From Setophaga petechia (taxonomy: Eukaryota; Chordata; Aves; Passeriformes; Parulidae), in NCBI GenBank assembly GCA_024362935.1, contig JANCRA010000014.1:5971001-6035000 (forward strand): a DNA stretch of 64,000 bases, written 5' to 3'. Shown here in pieces: positions 37,385 through 50,830 of the stretch. Within the stretch, counting starts at the first letter, position 1. Each line of letters opens with the position of its first letter. Below the pieces are notes generated by a model. The model searched no databases and was not told the DNA's origin. It saw only the letters and a list, made by a program, of their open reading frames with translations. The position numbers were made by a program, and so were the translations under genes.

Positions 37385-37760
37385 CTTAGAGCTGTAAGCC
37401 AGGCACTCCTGTATTATGTATGTGTGATTTTCATAGCTAGCCTGCTGTAAAGTGTGCCCTGTTAGTGCATCTTTCAGGCTCAAAGACACTGGTCTTGTTA
37501 ATATTTCATTTAGTACATACTGTAGAGTCTCATTTATATTACTTCTATAATTAATGGTGATAGCTTAGGCACTGCCTTTACAAGGAGAGATCCCTGTATG
37601 TTGGTCGATGGGTAATGAGAAACAATAGATATTTCATTCACCAGCAGCTTGTTGCTAGTTAGTAGGAAATTATCGTGTGTACTGTTGCTTTAATTGCCAG
37701 GGTAAATAATGCCGCCGCTGTGTTAGTGAACATTTTGAAGCACTTGATGCAAATAGACTA
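37385..37760. promoter_or_regulatory. Candidate conserved intronic element
   Basis: A repeat-free stretch with balanced composition, isolated CpGs (TTGGTCGATGGGTAATGAG, AATGCCGCCGCTGTG) and homeodomain cores (TATAATTAATGG, CTTTAATTGCC). It is unlike the neutral AT-rich DNA beside it. It sits in the WWOX intron, which in other amniotes holds many conserved elements. No conservation data are available here. Confidence 0.3.
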
Positions 37761-38387
37761 GAAACAAAACACAAAAAAAAAAATTACCTTTATTATGCTA
37801 TACCTTAGCACAGGGAGTTTAAAAGGTACGTCTTAAAACATTTGCGTTCTATCATGCAAATATATCTTAATATGCATGTGCTGACTATTCAACTACTGTA
37901 TTTTAGGAAATACAATTATGCTGCCTTTCTCTTCTCCTATGTAGACTGTAAATAACTGTAGATCTTTCTCTTGTTTTCCCATGTAAATATATGTAAATAT
38001 TAACAAGCTATGCATGCTGATATTCTAGGCAATTTCAGGTACTTTTATAATCTGAAGGCATGTACTTGAACTGGTTTGTTAAAAAAAAATCAACTCTCTC
38101 AAATCCTTTAAAGCTCATTAGAAATTAAAGATTTCTTACTAGACTGGTTCCTTCACTCTCAGTTGGTTTTTTGTTTATTTTTCCCTCTGCTTTGCCAGTG
38201 CTGTCTCCCAGGACACATCACCAAGGATGCACATTCCAAGGCTGTTTTCTCCAAAGCGTGGGGTCCCTTCTCAGGATATGATTCACTTCCTGCCCTGGGA
38301 TGGGCACCATTTAGATTCAGAGACTCTGAGAGGGGACGTCTATCCCCTTCTCTCTGACCTCTTCCTCTGCTTAATGATCTCAGAGTC

Positions 38388-38485
38388 ACAGAACTGTAGA
38401 ATGGTTTGTTTTGGAAGGGACCTTAAAGATCCTCCAGTTCCAACGCCCTGCCATGGGCAGGGACACGTTCCACTGGGCCAGTTTT
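38388..38485 (-). mobile_element. Short CR1 3' tail
   Basis: The plus strand shows GTAGAATGG, TTTTGGAAGGGACCTTAAAG, CCTCCAGTTCCAAC and GCCCTGCCATGGGCAGGGAC, then TTCCACTGGGCCAG. These are the first roughly 100 bases of an antisense CR1 tail. Similarity stops after the GACCAG-equivalent, so this is a very short 5'-truncated insertion or one cut by deletion. Confidence 0.85.
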
Positions 38486-40149
38486 GATGTTTTCCATTCC
38501 ATTTTCTCACTCCATAATCCGTCAAGCTTGGGTTTAACACCACAAGTGCCAGGGCTGGGTTTGAGGGCAGAAGCAGCCACAGCCAAGAGCAGTCCCCATG
38601 GCTCTGGTTGTGCTGCAGTCCTGCTGCTCACTCAGACGTGGCTCCTCTGTTCCAACACGCTCTTTATGTTTCTTTTCCAGCATGCTTATGACTTTGACAG
38701 ACTGTGAAAATAATTTGATAAATAGCTTGATAAATTTCTCCATCTCCTCCCTTCTGTGCTGTAGCACTGTTTGTGGAAGCCTTTCAACTGAAGGAGTGTG
38801 AACAAAAAAGAAATTACCTAAAGCTTCTAAATCAAGTCACCTCCTGCATACAGATTTGGAGACAAGATTTCAATTTTGCTCTCTTCTTCCTTCTTTTTTT
38901 TGTTCATGCAGTAAATGAAGATTACTCTGAGGAAAAAGGTAAAAAATAAAAAAAAGATGCATTTATCCCCCAGTACAATAGAGGGGAGAAAAAAAAAAAC
39001 CCTCTCCATTATCTATGAAAACTAAATGCAATGACAACTTTTTAATTGAAAGAAAACAGCTTTCATGTCTGAAGATGTTTTTTTCCAGAGCAGACGTATG
39101 AGAATAAACACATTAATTGACAGGATCCTCATGACTTTTTTTTAAGTTCCTCAAACTTAGCTTGGTGTCTGGGGAAGATCTTTTTCCATTCCTTGAAGAC
39201 TCTTTTAAGATGAATGTTTAAAAAGCTGAGCTGACACGGGCATTACGTTCAAGTGCAAGCTGTACTATTCTTTAGTAGAGGGCGTAGAAATGGTTCATAG
39301 AATTATTATCTTTCTACAGACAAAACCCATTACCTTCACACTAGGAGGGAAAAGCTAGTTTTTAACTTATATAAAACGGAATCAATTATCAATATCTTTG
39401 CATGGTTTCCCAGCTCTGCTGGAGAGCAGTCACACAGCTAAACACACAGAGCCATTTGGCAAAAGGGCTCCTGCCTATGCTGGGCTTCTTGTTACACCTT
39501 TCATTTAATAAAATCACATCTGCAGAAGCAAAAATAAGTAGCAATGATTTGTATGCAGGGCTTCCACCCTGAATGTCACAAAGAGAGATGGGAATCACAT
39601 TTGCAGACTGATCACTGGGCTTCTGTTACTTTCGACTTCTTCCCAGTAAAAAGTGAACAAGCAAATAAAAAGCAGCCAGTGATGCAGACTCAAACACAGT
39701 GGTGAACAGCAGTGCAGGTCAGAGCATCCATAAAGCCTGTTGTCTTTGGTGTGGAAAAAAGTGCTCCTTCAGCAACCTCTGCCCATATAATCCACACCAT
39801 CCTGCCTCTGAATAATCGTTTTGCTGGATTTAACAGTGGTTTTCACAGATGGTCGTGTTTCAGTGAGAAAAGGAAAGCTGGAAGGTAAGTAGAGGCTTTT
39901 CATGGTGAAGTCCACACATGCCCATTGCTTTTAAACTGCAACAAATAGGAATCTTACAGCTTCCAGAAGACAATGCCTAACCTGCTTCAACTCTGTTGAG
40001 CAGAGAGGTGGAGAAGTGCATTAGCAGCCATCCTTTAAAAGCTGTGTGCCCTGCTATTTCACTAGCACAGGCAAACTCCAGTGCACACAGAGGTGCAGCA
40101 TCTGCAAGGTATATAAAACATAATACTCTAGAAGCTGGCAGTGCTGTTG

Positions 40150-40460
40150 GGGAAGGAAATGTTCATTATTAGACTCTCTTATCTGTTTATCCCATTCACG
40201 AGATCTGCTTCCACAAAGCACATAATGATAAATGGCACATTTGCAAATTATCTTCTGAGTGCTGATGAGAAATCAGCAACCTGCGAGTTACCGTGACTTT
40301 GAGTGAGTACACTCCACTGCGAGCCTCGTTTGCTGAGATGCCTGCCAAATGAGTGCATTAGTATATTAGGAGTCTAATAAATTGACTAACAAGCATTTGA
40401 TGAAAAATAGCTGTTCCATCCGTTACAGTTATCATCACCGCCAACAAGGCTACTGGGGTT
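40150..40460. promoter_or_regulatory. Candidate conserved intronic element
   Basis: A block with CTTATCTGTTTATC (GATA-type core TTATCT), ATAATGATAAATGG, AACCTGCGAGTTACCGTGAC, GTGCATTAGTATATTAGG and CATCCGTTACAGTTATCATC. It has retained CpGs in an AT-rich background and no repeats. Treated as a possible enhancer on texture alone. Confidence 0.3.
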
Positions 40461-43400
40461 GGGATTTTGAAGGCACCAGCTGCTGATAAAAGAGTTGTTG
40501 CTGTGCTGTGCCACGCTCTCAGCAGCATCTCCTTCCCTAACTGTGCATCTTAACACACTCTCAGCAAGACATAGGACCTTCTTTGCTTAAGTTTTCCTCT
40601 GCCTCTTCATGACACTTATGAGGATTTAAACCATTGCAGTCTTACTCAGTCCTGTTTTTTCTCTCTACTGCAGAAAGTAAGATGCTGGGTTTCCCTGTCT
40701 GGGAAGGAGATGGAGGAGACACTTTTTGTTATACAGCTCAGCACTGCTCAAACACCTGAAACTGTTCACACACAACCTGAAAACTTTTACTTGCTAATTT
40801 TTGCCACAAACTTCAGAGTAAAGAACCAAGGTGGCTTTGGCTATAGTCACATTCAGCAGAAAGGCATTATTTAATATCATAAGATCAAATGAGTTCCAGG
40901 AGTGGATCAGAGTCCTACTTCTAACTCAGTGTCCTCATGGAAAAACTCAGAAAATAAATCATACAACACTCCGCTTGTGTCAACCACTGCTTTGCTGGAC
41001 ATTTAAGAAATACAGCTCTTTTTATGAATACAGTTGATCAGCTCCTATCATGCAAACATCCTCCCTGCCTGGGAAGGAGCAAGAAACTGCCACATTCAAA
41101 CCCTCAGGTCCTGCAAGGCAGAAAGAGGCAATGAGAGCCCAGGGCTGGCTGTGCAGATCCCTGAGGCTGCAGCCCACCCGATGCACTGTGGGTGTTTGTC
41201 CCTCCTCCCTGCACATGGCTGGGGCAGCAACTCTCTGCCCTGGCAAAGCCTGCTTGAGTAAATTCTGTCTTTCCAGGCTAATTAATTCTTGGAAGTGCAA
41301 TATACCCTTACATTCAAGTTTCAGAAATCTTCTTCGTGATGCTTAATTTGTTTAAAGGAGAGAGGAACCCAATTCACTACAAACCGTTATCATCTGCCCA
41401 CAAATCCCAGTGAGCACCCTAAAACTCCACACACTTAAGAAAAGCTCAGTCTGCACCTTCCCAAATTGCATTTCTGCCTTTACCTGAGACATTCGCAAGA
41501 TCCCCAACTCTGTCAACAGTCGCTCTCCAGTTTTGTTTAGCTTATCATCAACAGACTCTGCTTTTGTGAGTGGACAAGTCATTTGAGTGTGCACCACAGT
41601 TATAATGGCCTGACTGACAGCTCAGCCAGATAAACACGAGAGAATAACAGACGTAGGAACAATCTGGGTATTCATTTTGTCCGTTCAACCGGGTTGAAAG
41701 GATTTGCCAGCCAAGGGCACAACACTTCAGGCTAATTTGCTCAGCCAAAGCACTGCTGGAGTGTAAGGCTGCAAGCAGATGACTGATGTTGGGGAGATCG
41801 GCGTCCCCAGATGAGGTACTTATTATTCACCTCTGCCTCACGGGAAATGAAAGTACTATTTATTCAAAGCATTCATTTGAAAGAGGAAAACATATAGAAA
41901 TGAACTTCGTTACAAAACTTGAACCCTTCTCACTGCTTCCCCACTTCTGCATTAATTCCAGCTTCTTGTCCTCATCCATGTCATCCTGCACACTGCAGCA
42001 TTTCTGTTTTCTTGCTCCTCACATACTTTCCTTAGCCTTGTCTCCTGCTTTGCAGTCTCACCCCTATAGCTGACACCGGGTGCATTTTCTTTTCTGTTTA
42101 TCCTCCATTTTTAAGCTGTACTCAGCTCTGCAAATCTCAGAGGTCCAGCTCTGTTCTCAGTGTCTGGTGTAGCAGAGGGTGCCCACGATATCCTGGCTGT
42201 GTCTCACATGCCAAATGCACTCTGCAACATTTTGGCCAATATCAGCCCCATACTCCAACAAGAGCCATGTGCTGACAACATCAGTCACCACTCTGCTGTG
42301 GAGCCAGGGGACCCAGGGACAGTGCAATGACAATGCTGTCCTGCTTAAGGAAAGTTGTCTCTTGCACATTTTAAGCACCCTGTGTTTAGAGTGACAGAGC
42401 TACAAGTTCACCTGCTAATCATGTAAAAGTAAATGATGGGTAGAACAGCCAAGCTTGTACTAAGAAAAGGTAAACACTGCTCTGACATATTCCCTCAAGC
42501 AAGCAAGCAAAATAATAACAGTTTGCCGTGGAGGCTTGCAAGTTTGCTCCCATTAATTAAGTTCCATTTTCCGGCATCTTGAGTTTTAAGATGCTTTCTC
42601 CAGCACTGATTTCAACAACTCTCTCCCACTGAAAAGCAAAGGCAAGCCCTGTTTTTGGTGACAGCAGCAGGACTCTAGTGGCTTCCTCCAGCTGTGGGGC
42701 CAGAGCACGAGGTGCAGTGGGATGGAGGAAAATCCCTGAGCATTTTGGGAGGGCAGTGTCCCAGCAGAGCAGGGCAGGCTGGGAGCAGCGGCCCTTGTAG
42801 AGGTGATGCACTAACAGCCTCAGACACATCACGGGAGGAATGCAAAGTGCACCTGACATTTCTTTTGATCTACTCCTAAGAAGCATTAAAAGGCACATTA
42901 ATGTGCTGCTTTAGTGTGTGTTCAATGTGATAGCTGGAGACATAACTGAGCCTTTCACAAAAGTCTAATTGGGGAGAAGAATAAACTTATTGTTTCCTCC
43001 TCTGGACATGCACCCTAGAACATAGGCAGAGTTGACATTTGCATGAAGTATGTTGCTGTTTCGCATTTTAAATCCCAGCATGCTAAATGTAGGTTGAATG
43101 ATCACTTTGACTATTATTAGGAAATCAGTACATGTCCAACAGCAGTTCTACAGATGCAGGAACTGATATTGCCCAGCAGCAGGTTATCTTCCTCCAGTGC
43201 TGAAATTTAAAATTGCATGTGTATGTTTACATACTTATATTAGAAATTGCTTGTTTAAAATGTCAAATGAACACTAATAAAGTATCTGAGCACCTACAGC
43301 CACTGTTCATGCAATTGTTTGATATTGCTCATGGAGATCCTCACACACACATCATATTCACATCTAGTAGCAGAGTTTTGTGTATTGACACTTCTTGACC

Positions 43401-46062
43401 TTGTCAGACTATGAAGCACCTTTCTATCTCTGTGCTTTCAGTTGCTATGCTGAAGTCCCTTTGCTCTTTTAGGACAATCACACAATGAATAAACTGCAAC
43501 AAACCAATAGCAAAGAAAAAAAGAAATATAAAAAGATAACTTTCATACCCAGGTTAATCAATAGGAGAACAAAGACAGTGAAGAAAGTCAGGTCTAAGTT
43601 CCACAAAAGAGGTGAGGTCAGGAATGACATTACTGGTTCATCCTAAATTTTGCTGAAGGCTGCATATTCCTTGTTCCTATTTCTATCAGCTTAGGTGTGT
43701 GTTTGCACATCTGGTCAGACCTATGTTCTGCTGAACTCTGTTTTGCTCTCTGTGCAATGCTCTTTCTTACATCTGCTATGCTGATAATTTATGTGTCCCT
43801 GATTAGCTCCCTCAGTGCTTTATCTCTGGGAGGATTAGAGGCTTTATGGTGTCCTCTTCATTTGTCTGCAGCACCTCCTTCCAGCCTCAGCCAGGCTCCT
43901 TGGACAGCCTTCTCTGCTGCAGTGCTAACGATGCCAAAGCTGCTTTACTAAGCCATGCACCTCTTAAAACTCCCCTGGCAAAAGACAGTCTAATTTGGGA
44001 GAACCATTAGCTCCCTTTTGTTGCAGCTCTCACTCAATCTAGCCACAAAAACTGCAGTGCAAGGAGGAGGAGGCTGAGGGATGGGAGCTCAGGGAGCCCT
44101 GCTGCTCCGTGTTCTGGCACGGGCAGAAAAGCAGGAACCCGCAATGCCAAGGCTCCCCAAGAGCACAGCGTGTCCTGATCGAGTTGTGCAGGTAGCTAAA
44201 ACAACTCCAAACTGCTCTGGGTACAAAACAGATGGATGCAGAGGTCTTCTGGATCGTGTACCAAGCAATTCTGATTTCTGTGTGATATTTATAAACCAGG
44301 CAGGTTTAGCTGGCACCAACTCAGCGTTAAAGGAGCTCTGGCTCCAAGGCCACACGTGACACTCACTGCTTCAAAAATTTTGGGGCTCTTCCCATCCCAG
44401 CTTTTTTATGTCCTCATTTTTCTTGACAACAGCATGATGTTCTCATGAACAAGGAAACATCCTCCCCACCGTGGAAAAAGGTTTTTTTGAGCTTCTCCTC
44501 TGGTTGATGTTCAAGGTGGACTCTGATGAGCCCCTCTTGAAAACTGGGGAATTCAACTTCAATAAATTGTTTGTCCTGCATGAAAAATTTTGGAATGCTA
44601 GCCAAATTTGTAGAAAAAATCCAGGATTTCTGCTGGAGTCCATGTGCATTTCAGAGGCCTTCCTTTTAAATGATCTCATTAAACAGATCTTTAAGAAGCA
44701 ACCAAGATTGGAAATTTAGCTCTCTCAACATTTTGATCTGTATCCCTTTCTAAAAATGCAGCCAAAGCTTTGCTGATGGAAGACCTAAGATGCTCCATCC
44801 AGAAGCCATGGCAGAGGAGGGGGCTGAGCACATCAGTGATGGGAGGAAAGGGGGAAAATTCCCTGAGCCTGGGAATGGGAAGCTGGAGGTGCAGGAACCT
44901 CCACAGTGTGAGTGTGCACGTGTGCTGCCACTCAAAGACAGAAATGCTTTCTTTTGATGGGATACACACCTCTCCTCCTTTCTCCAACAGGAGGAAGGGA
45001 AATATGCCTGGCTCTCCAGGAAACACAAAGAAGATCTTTTCCCATTGGTGCCAGTCAGTATTTTCCATTTGCTACATACAAGTAAAAATGATGGTGTCTA
45101 ATGAGATCTCTCTCTCCTGTTTTGCCACAATGCCATATCCTCCTAGGAGGATCCTCTTTTGACAATAAATTTCTATTAAAGTGCAATGTTCTCTTAAGTG
45201 GCACAATCTTTTCCAGTTGGCAACATGTGAAATAGATGTTCTGCCCAGCTGCTGTATTGGAGCTGTGTTAACTCTCCTTACATACTTTGGAGCACTTTTT
45301 TCAGCGAGGTTAGATTACAGAAGGGAAAATCACTCAGTGGCATAAATGATAAAATACCTAAAGGATATTTAGTGCTTATTTTCTGACAAGTCCAAAAGTG
45401 AATTTGCTGCAAAACAATGAACTTAAGTGACCCCTGCTGACTTCTCAAGGAATGGCATTCCATAGGGAGTCCCATCTGTGAAACAAACGGTTCAGGTACA
45501 AAATCAAACCCTTTGTCTCAGCTCCTGGGACTTTTTCTTGGAAAAAAATTCTTCCTTAGAAAGTTACTGGTGATCTGAAATGATTCTGGGGTCTACAGTT
45601 TTGGCTGGTCCATCTAATTATTGAAAAAAAGATAAAAGGTCAGATTTGAGCCCTTGCAGCAGCCAAACACAGTTAATTTGTTTTTCAGGAGGATTATCAG
45701 TTAAGCATAGCTGGAATCTGAACATCTTCTATCTGCCCACAAATCTGGCTGGTGCCTTCTGGCCTTCTGTGTGATGCAAGGGGCTAATAAAACGTGGCAG
45801 CACTTGATGTCAGATAGTTTGTCTCTGCCTTGTTTAATCACTCTGAATGGAGTGATGCTCAAGCCCAACTTGCATTCACTATCAGTCTGTGAGAGGCTGC
45901 TGAGAGCTACTTCTCAGCAATCAGCTTGAACCCTTGGCAAGACATCTGTCAAGTACACTTTAGCATCCCCACAACCTCGAAGTAAGAGAAGTGGCCTTCT
46001 CAATTTGGATGCAATATTAAAGGCAGTTGACAGAAATCTTACATCCCGCTGCCTTTTCTCTC

Positions 46063-46135
46063 CAGGTTGGCAATTCTGATCCCATTAAAGTCAGTGGGAG
46101 CCTTGTCATTGACTTCAACAGACCAAACACTGCAA
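46063..46135. repeat. Decayed palindromic sauropsid repeat
   Basis: CTGATCCCATTAAAGTCAGT, GGGAGCCTTGTCATTGACTT and CAACAGA form an imperfect palindrome: TTAAAGTCAGT pairs against ATTGACTTCAA across a short centre. This is the 'GATCCCATTGAAGTCAATGGGAG.. CATTGACTTCAATGGG' arrangement widespread in archosaurs and turtles, probably a non-autonomous DNA-transposon relic. The family name is uncertain. Confidence 0.5.
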
Positions 46136-49100
46136 ACACAGTGCTCAAGATGGAATAAACACAACTGGATACCTCTCAAACTCATTGAAAACCTAAAATC
46201 CCATTAGGTTATTGAGGTATCTTGACACTCAAGAGGCACTTGAAACTCCAGATGCTCAGGCATTTCACACAAAGCCCAGGATGTGTCCAAACAAGGAGGC
46301 AACATCACTATTGTCCTCATTAAACTCTTAAAACACATGAGTTAAGCTTTCAGCACAAATCATGGTGTTAGGTCCAGTTGACTAAAGCACAAACTTGATC
46401 AGAACATCTACATCCCAAACAAAAGAATTGCAAGCTCAGATGAATTTCCTCAGTCTTCTCATGACCTCATTTGCAGTGGGCTACTGGTTGATACAACTTC
46501 ATTGCAAATGCAAATGTTTATCCAGTAAGACAGCACACTTAAAAAAATACACCAAGAGAAAAGCAAAACAGAAAAAATTACCATCCAGCCTCATTTTGTG
46601 TATCTGTGTTCACAAAAACTGATATCATATGTACTGGAAATCATTGGAGAATGTCTCACAGGATGTATATATTAAAAAAAAAATCCCTTCACAAAGGCAT
46701 ACGCTGCAAATGGCTTAAAAGCATCCAAAGTACTCTTGGAAAGTGCAATAGCAGATAAGCTCCTCTTTTAATTTGTCTTAGACTAGGTGTTAGTGCAAGT
46801 TACGACCAAGAATTTAGCACATCCATTCAAATTATACCTAAAGCACTAAATCCAGCACAGCAGTAATTTTCTAGTCTTTCATACTTCCCAACTTAATGAA
46901 AAGAGACGTTAATGTCCCAACCATAGATTAATTAGATGGAATCATTAAGAATTATTTCCCAGGTATCTTTTGCTAATACACGTATTATCATTGAACACTA
47001 GCAACCCTGTGTGGAAGGTTAATGTTATTTTGAAAGAATATTTACAGTATCAGGGATTGAAAACCCAATACCTAAAAAAATATTTTCCACCTGCAGCTAT
47101 CTGTCATCCATCCCACACAAACTTTGAAAGCTTTCCACTATCTGTCAAAACACAGGTTTTGATGCAATAAAGACTGTAATTATTGAGCATTTACAAGAAA
47201 TAATATTTTCCCTCTGGTACAGGTTATAACAGTTGTTAACATGCAAGTATGAATACTAATGCTCCAAGCCCACCTATACTCTTCACAAATGATAAGGATT
47301 TTTTCAAATACTGATATAGAGGCAGGTATAATAAAAGAGCAAGATAAGACTGAATATAGGTTTTGAAAAGTAAATGTCAATCAGAATAAGGTTTTTAGAG
47401 GCATAAGAACTTGATTTGAGGTAGAGTTTGGAAATAAAGCTGACAATTAGATCCAGAGATATAAACAGCACTTCTTTTGTGTTGAAAAATAAAATGATCC
47501 TTTTGCAACCAAAATACCAGGCTACAAAAATGTGTGAAGGAAACAATACAGAGGATGCAACAAAGCAGCTCTGCAGATGCCACGCTAGCAGATGGCTTAA
47601 GCCGGCTGAATTACTGTATAAACATTTAACTGAGAGTTTGATTTTATAAGTGTGGAAATTACACAAAACAAAAAGGGAATGATTCTAAGAAGCACTTAAA
47701 TTAGTAATTTGTAATTTTCTCTGCTAAGATGGCCTAGCTCTGCTGCCTTGCAAGAGTCCATTGAAGAGGGGGGTTCTGGAATCTGTGAGAGAAACTGCAC
47801 ACCGTAAAAGGGAGCTCGTGTGAGCACACAGAGCTAAGCCAGGCACTTAAAGGTAAATATATACCTTTCCACTGATGTTGCAGCTCAAATCCATTCTAAC
47901 TGCAAGTTAATAAAAAAAATCTCCCCGCCCCTCCCCGCTCTCCATTTCCTCCTTCATGTCTAGATAACAAAGGCTGTGTCTCTCTGTTTATATCTCAGTA
48001 ACTTCTACAGCAACCGCTTGTCGTGTTACTTGGGCTCAATTGTAATACGTGGGCAGGAAGGGCACAAGAGAAAAAGGCTCTTTGTGCACAGATATCTTCA
48101 ACAAATACCAGTCAGAAGGCGGAAAGGCAAAAATACACAGGAAAAGGGAGAAGAATTTATGCAGAAATAATGTGGCTTCTTGCTACAGAGTACAGTCTGG
48201 ATAAACTAAGAGCATCACTGTTGAATTGATGGGTTTGGCCTGATTAATGCCTAGACATGTGTCTCAGATGAATGTTTTCTATCATTTTGCAAAGAAATAA
48301 CAAGGCAAAACAGGAGGCTGATGATGGGTACAGGATTTTATCCTGATTTACTGAATGTCAAAGCAATCTGTCCTCAACATTTCCCAAAACAGTGACAATT
48401 TTTTTCCTGCCTTTCCCGGAGAGCAAGCAGATCCCAAACAATTCTGGCAGTGAGTGCCACAGCAGTGTCAGACCTGCCCCTGAGAGTGCCACGCTGTCGG
48501 TGTCAGTCTGCACAACATCCTCCCCTGATGCTCCACAGCAAACACAACCACAGCTGCTGCTTACCTGCACCCCACCACTGCTAGGGCCAGCTGCCCATTT
48601 TACATCCCTGGCTGCTGAAAAGCCATAACTTGCTATTCCAGAACTGAGATGGCAATTACGTTGGGTGCACATAGTTCTAATAAAAGAGTAAGTCATCCTC
48701 TTCCTCAAAACCTCTGTTTTCCCTGCTGTCTGCATTCCAAATTCTCCATTTGGTTTAATGATCAAGGGGAGCTAATAACTTCTCCCTCTAAGCAGTTTCA
48801 TTGTGCCAGGAACAAAATAAATTATCATCCCTCTTACATTCTAATACAGAAGTTTCTCACAACTCTTTCCTCCTGATCTTCACTCTTTTTCTGTTCCCAT
48901 GCACTCCCTTGCTTACATTTCCTTTCCTTTCAGTTCATCTGTTCCAAACCAACCACTTTGTTCCTTGGAATTCCCTGATATCTCATCATGGAGAATCTGG
49001 AAATCAAATTGGTTTAGGAACTACCATGGTTGTTTAAAGCCACCTCATCCTGGCTAAGGGAGGATTTTTGAGTCTTATATCAAAATGTTTTTCTCTGTTA

Positions 49101-50284
49101 TACCGTGTTGACATCAGAGACTGAGAAAGGTGAGAAAATCCCTTTATTGACTGCAGGCCACAGGCAGCTCCAATTTCTGATCCCACAGGTGATTTAACTA
49201 ATTAAGAAATCCACTTTGTCAAGCTTGCCTCATAATTTTCTTTTCTCTTTCCATTGTTTTCTACAGTCTTACAGTTTCCTCTCTCCCACAAACCCATCAA
49301 GCCTAACTCCACAGCTGGATTCATGGTTTCTATTTCTCCAGCTTTTGACTATGAAATGCAGAAGTTGGGGTCTGTTTTCAATGTCTTGGTACAAGAAAAA
49401 CTATTCTAAAATTTATTTTAAAGAAAGCAAACTCCAACCTCCAAACCAAAAATCTATTTTAAAATGCAAAGAAAATGACATTTGGTTGACAAACATTGTG
49501 ACAAAGTGATGAAGTTCCATAGTATTGTCCACATGTCTAATTAATATTTGATGAGAAGTATATTTGATAATAGGATGGACTTCCAGTAATCAAACTATGA
49601 TTGATCTAGAAGCACAGTACTAACAAAACCCCTTCTCACATGATCTTTGCCTGTTCAATCAAATTATCTCTAAATAAACAAGTGGTACATAGACCTAAAG
49701 AAAATATTAACCTGAAAATTACCTGACTACCTCTCCTTGAGTGTGGTCATAGTAGGGCAGAATGTTTTTTATGACTCAGGTCATCAATCATAATATAAAA
49801 AGAATATTTGACTGGAAGTCCAGGGATTCTGATACTAAGAGTTTAATTTGACAGACTAAAATTTTGTATTCTGGATGACTTTAAATACCTTCCCTAGGTA
49901 CTTTTTTGCCTGCTGGTGTACTGGACAAGTTAAAAAAACAGTAATGTGAAAAACTGAAATGAGGATTCAAAATGAGGATGGTCATTTGCATGCACAAAAA
50001 GTACATTTAAACCTTTCTTGTTTCCTGAGATGATCAGACAAAGAAATTCAGATGAACTTTGCCTTTTGGAACAAGCACCTCCATGCAAAGCTCCCTCTCC
50101 TTTTTAGAGGAATAGCATTTGGTTCATTCCTTCCATCTTTGCAGGAGCTAAAATACATTATTAAAACCTACAGTTCAGTTACGGTGCCGTAAATCACCAC
50201 TGCTACCCAGGTTCTAAATTTTAATTTCACTCCAATCAGAATCAATTATTCCACTTTCCATCCCTGGCCTCTCACTCAGTGATG

Positions 50285-50463
50285 GAGAAGGAACATCAGG
50301 GGATGCTGCTGCCCTGGTTCCCCACAGGCTGTGCCAGCACCCCTCCACCAGACCCTGCTGCAGGGGAACCACTCAGAGCTTGAGAAGGAACATCAGGGGA
50401 TGCTGCTGCCCTGGGCTGTGCCAGCACCCCTCCACCAGACCCTGCTGCAGGGGAACCACTCAG
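50285..50463. repeat. Two-copy tandem repeat, 97/82-bp units
   Basis: The block starting GAGAAGGAACATCAGGGGAT at 50285 recurs at 50382. Both copies continue through GCTGCTGCCCTGG, CTGTGCCAGCACCCCTCCAC and AGACCCTGCTGCAGGGGAAC to CACTCAG. The second copy lacks about ten bases (TTCCCCACAG region) and is otherwise almost identical. GC-rich sequence in an AT-rich intron; no coding role is supported. Confidence 0.93.
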
Positions 50464-50584
50464 CCTCTGGTCCCACGGCCGCAGACGGGGCTGGGGGAGC
50501 CTGCGACGTGCAGGTTCAGAGGCAGCACACGTGGGAACAGACATGAGCACAACCACAGGCCTGTGTGCAGTGACACCAGTGTCA

Positions 50585-50830
50585 TTTCCATGTCACGTAG
50601 ACTCAGAAATCTCCCTTGGCAATTGAGAGCAATGAAATCCTGCTGTACAAGGTGCACTGCGCGCCACAACTGAAATTACAAGCGGCATCGCCGAGCCGTG
50701 CTCTGAGAGGCTTCTGTAATTTTTATCTGATTGACAGATGTTTACAGAAAAGATGTGCTTTATTCTTAGGCATACAAGGTAGAAAACAAGGTCCTCGTGT
50801 TTCCAAACAATCCAGGCCATGGTTTAACGA
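50585..50830. promoter_or_regulatory. Candidate intronic enhancer with PBX-MEIS site
   Basis: TGATTGACAG at 50728-50737 is an exact PBX-MEIS/PREP composite motif. It sits among retained CpGs (GTGCACTGCGCGCCACAAC, AAGCGGCATCGCCGAGCC), TGTCACGTAGAC and CTGTAATTTTTATC. There are no repeats in the block; it lies just right of the tandem duplication at 50.3 kb. A decamer match is suggestive but not proof of binding. Confidence 0.35.

Larger units (their letters stand above)
38486..50284. other. WWOX: WWOX intronic DNA, mostly featureless
   Basis: Apart from the candidate element at 40.15-40.46 kb and the palindromic relic at 46.06 kb, I see only unique AT-rich intronic DNA. No open frame shows a recognisable protein family. 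Confidence 0.55.
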
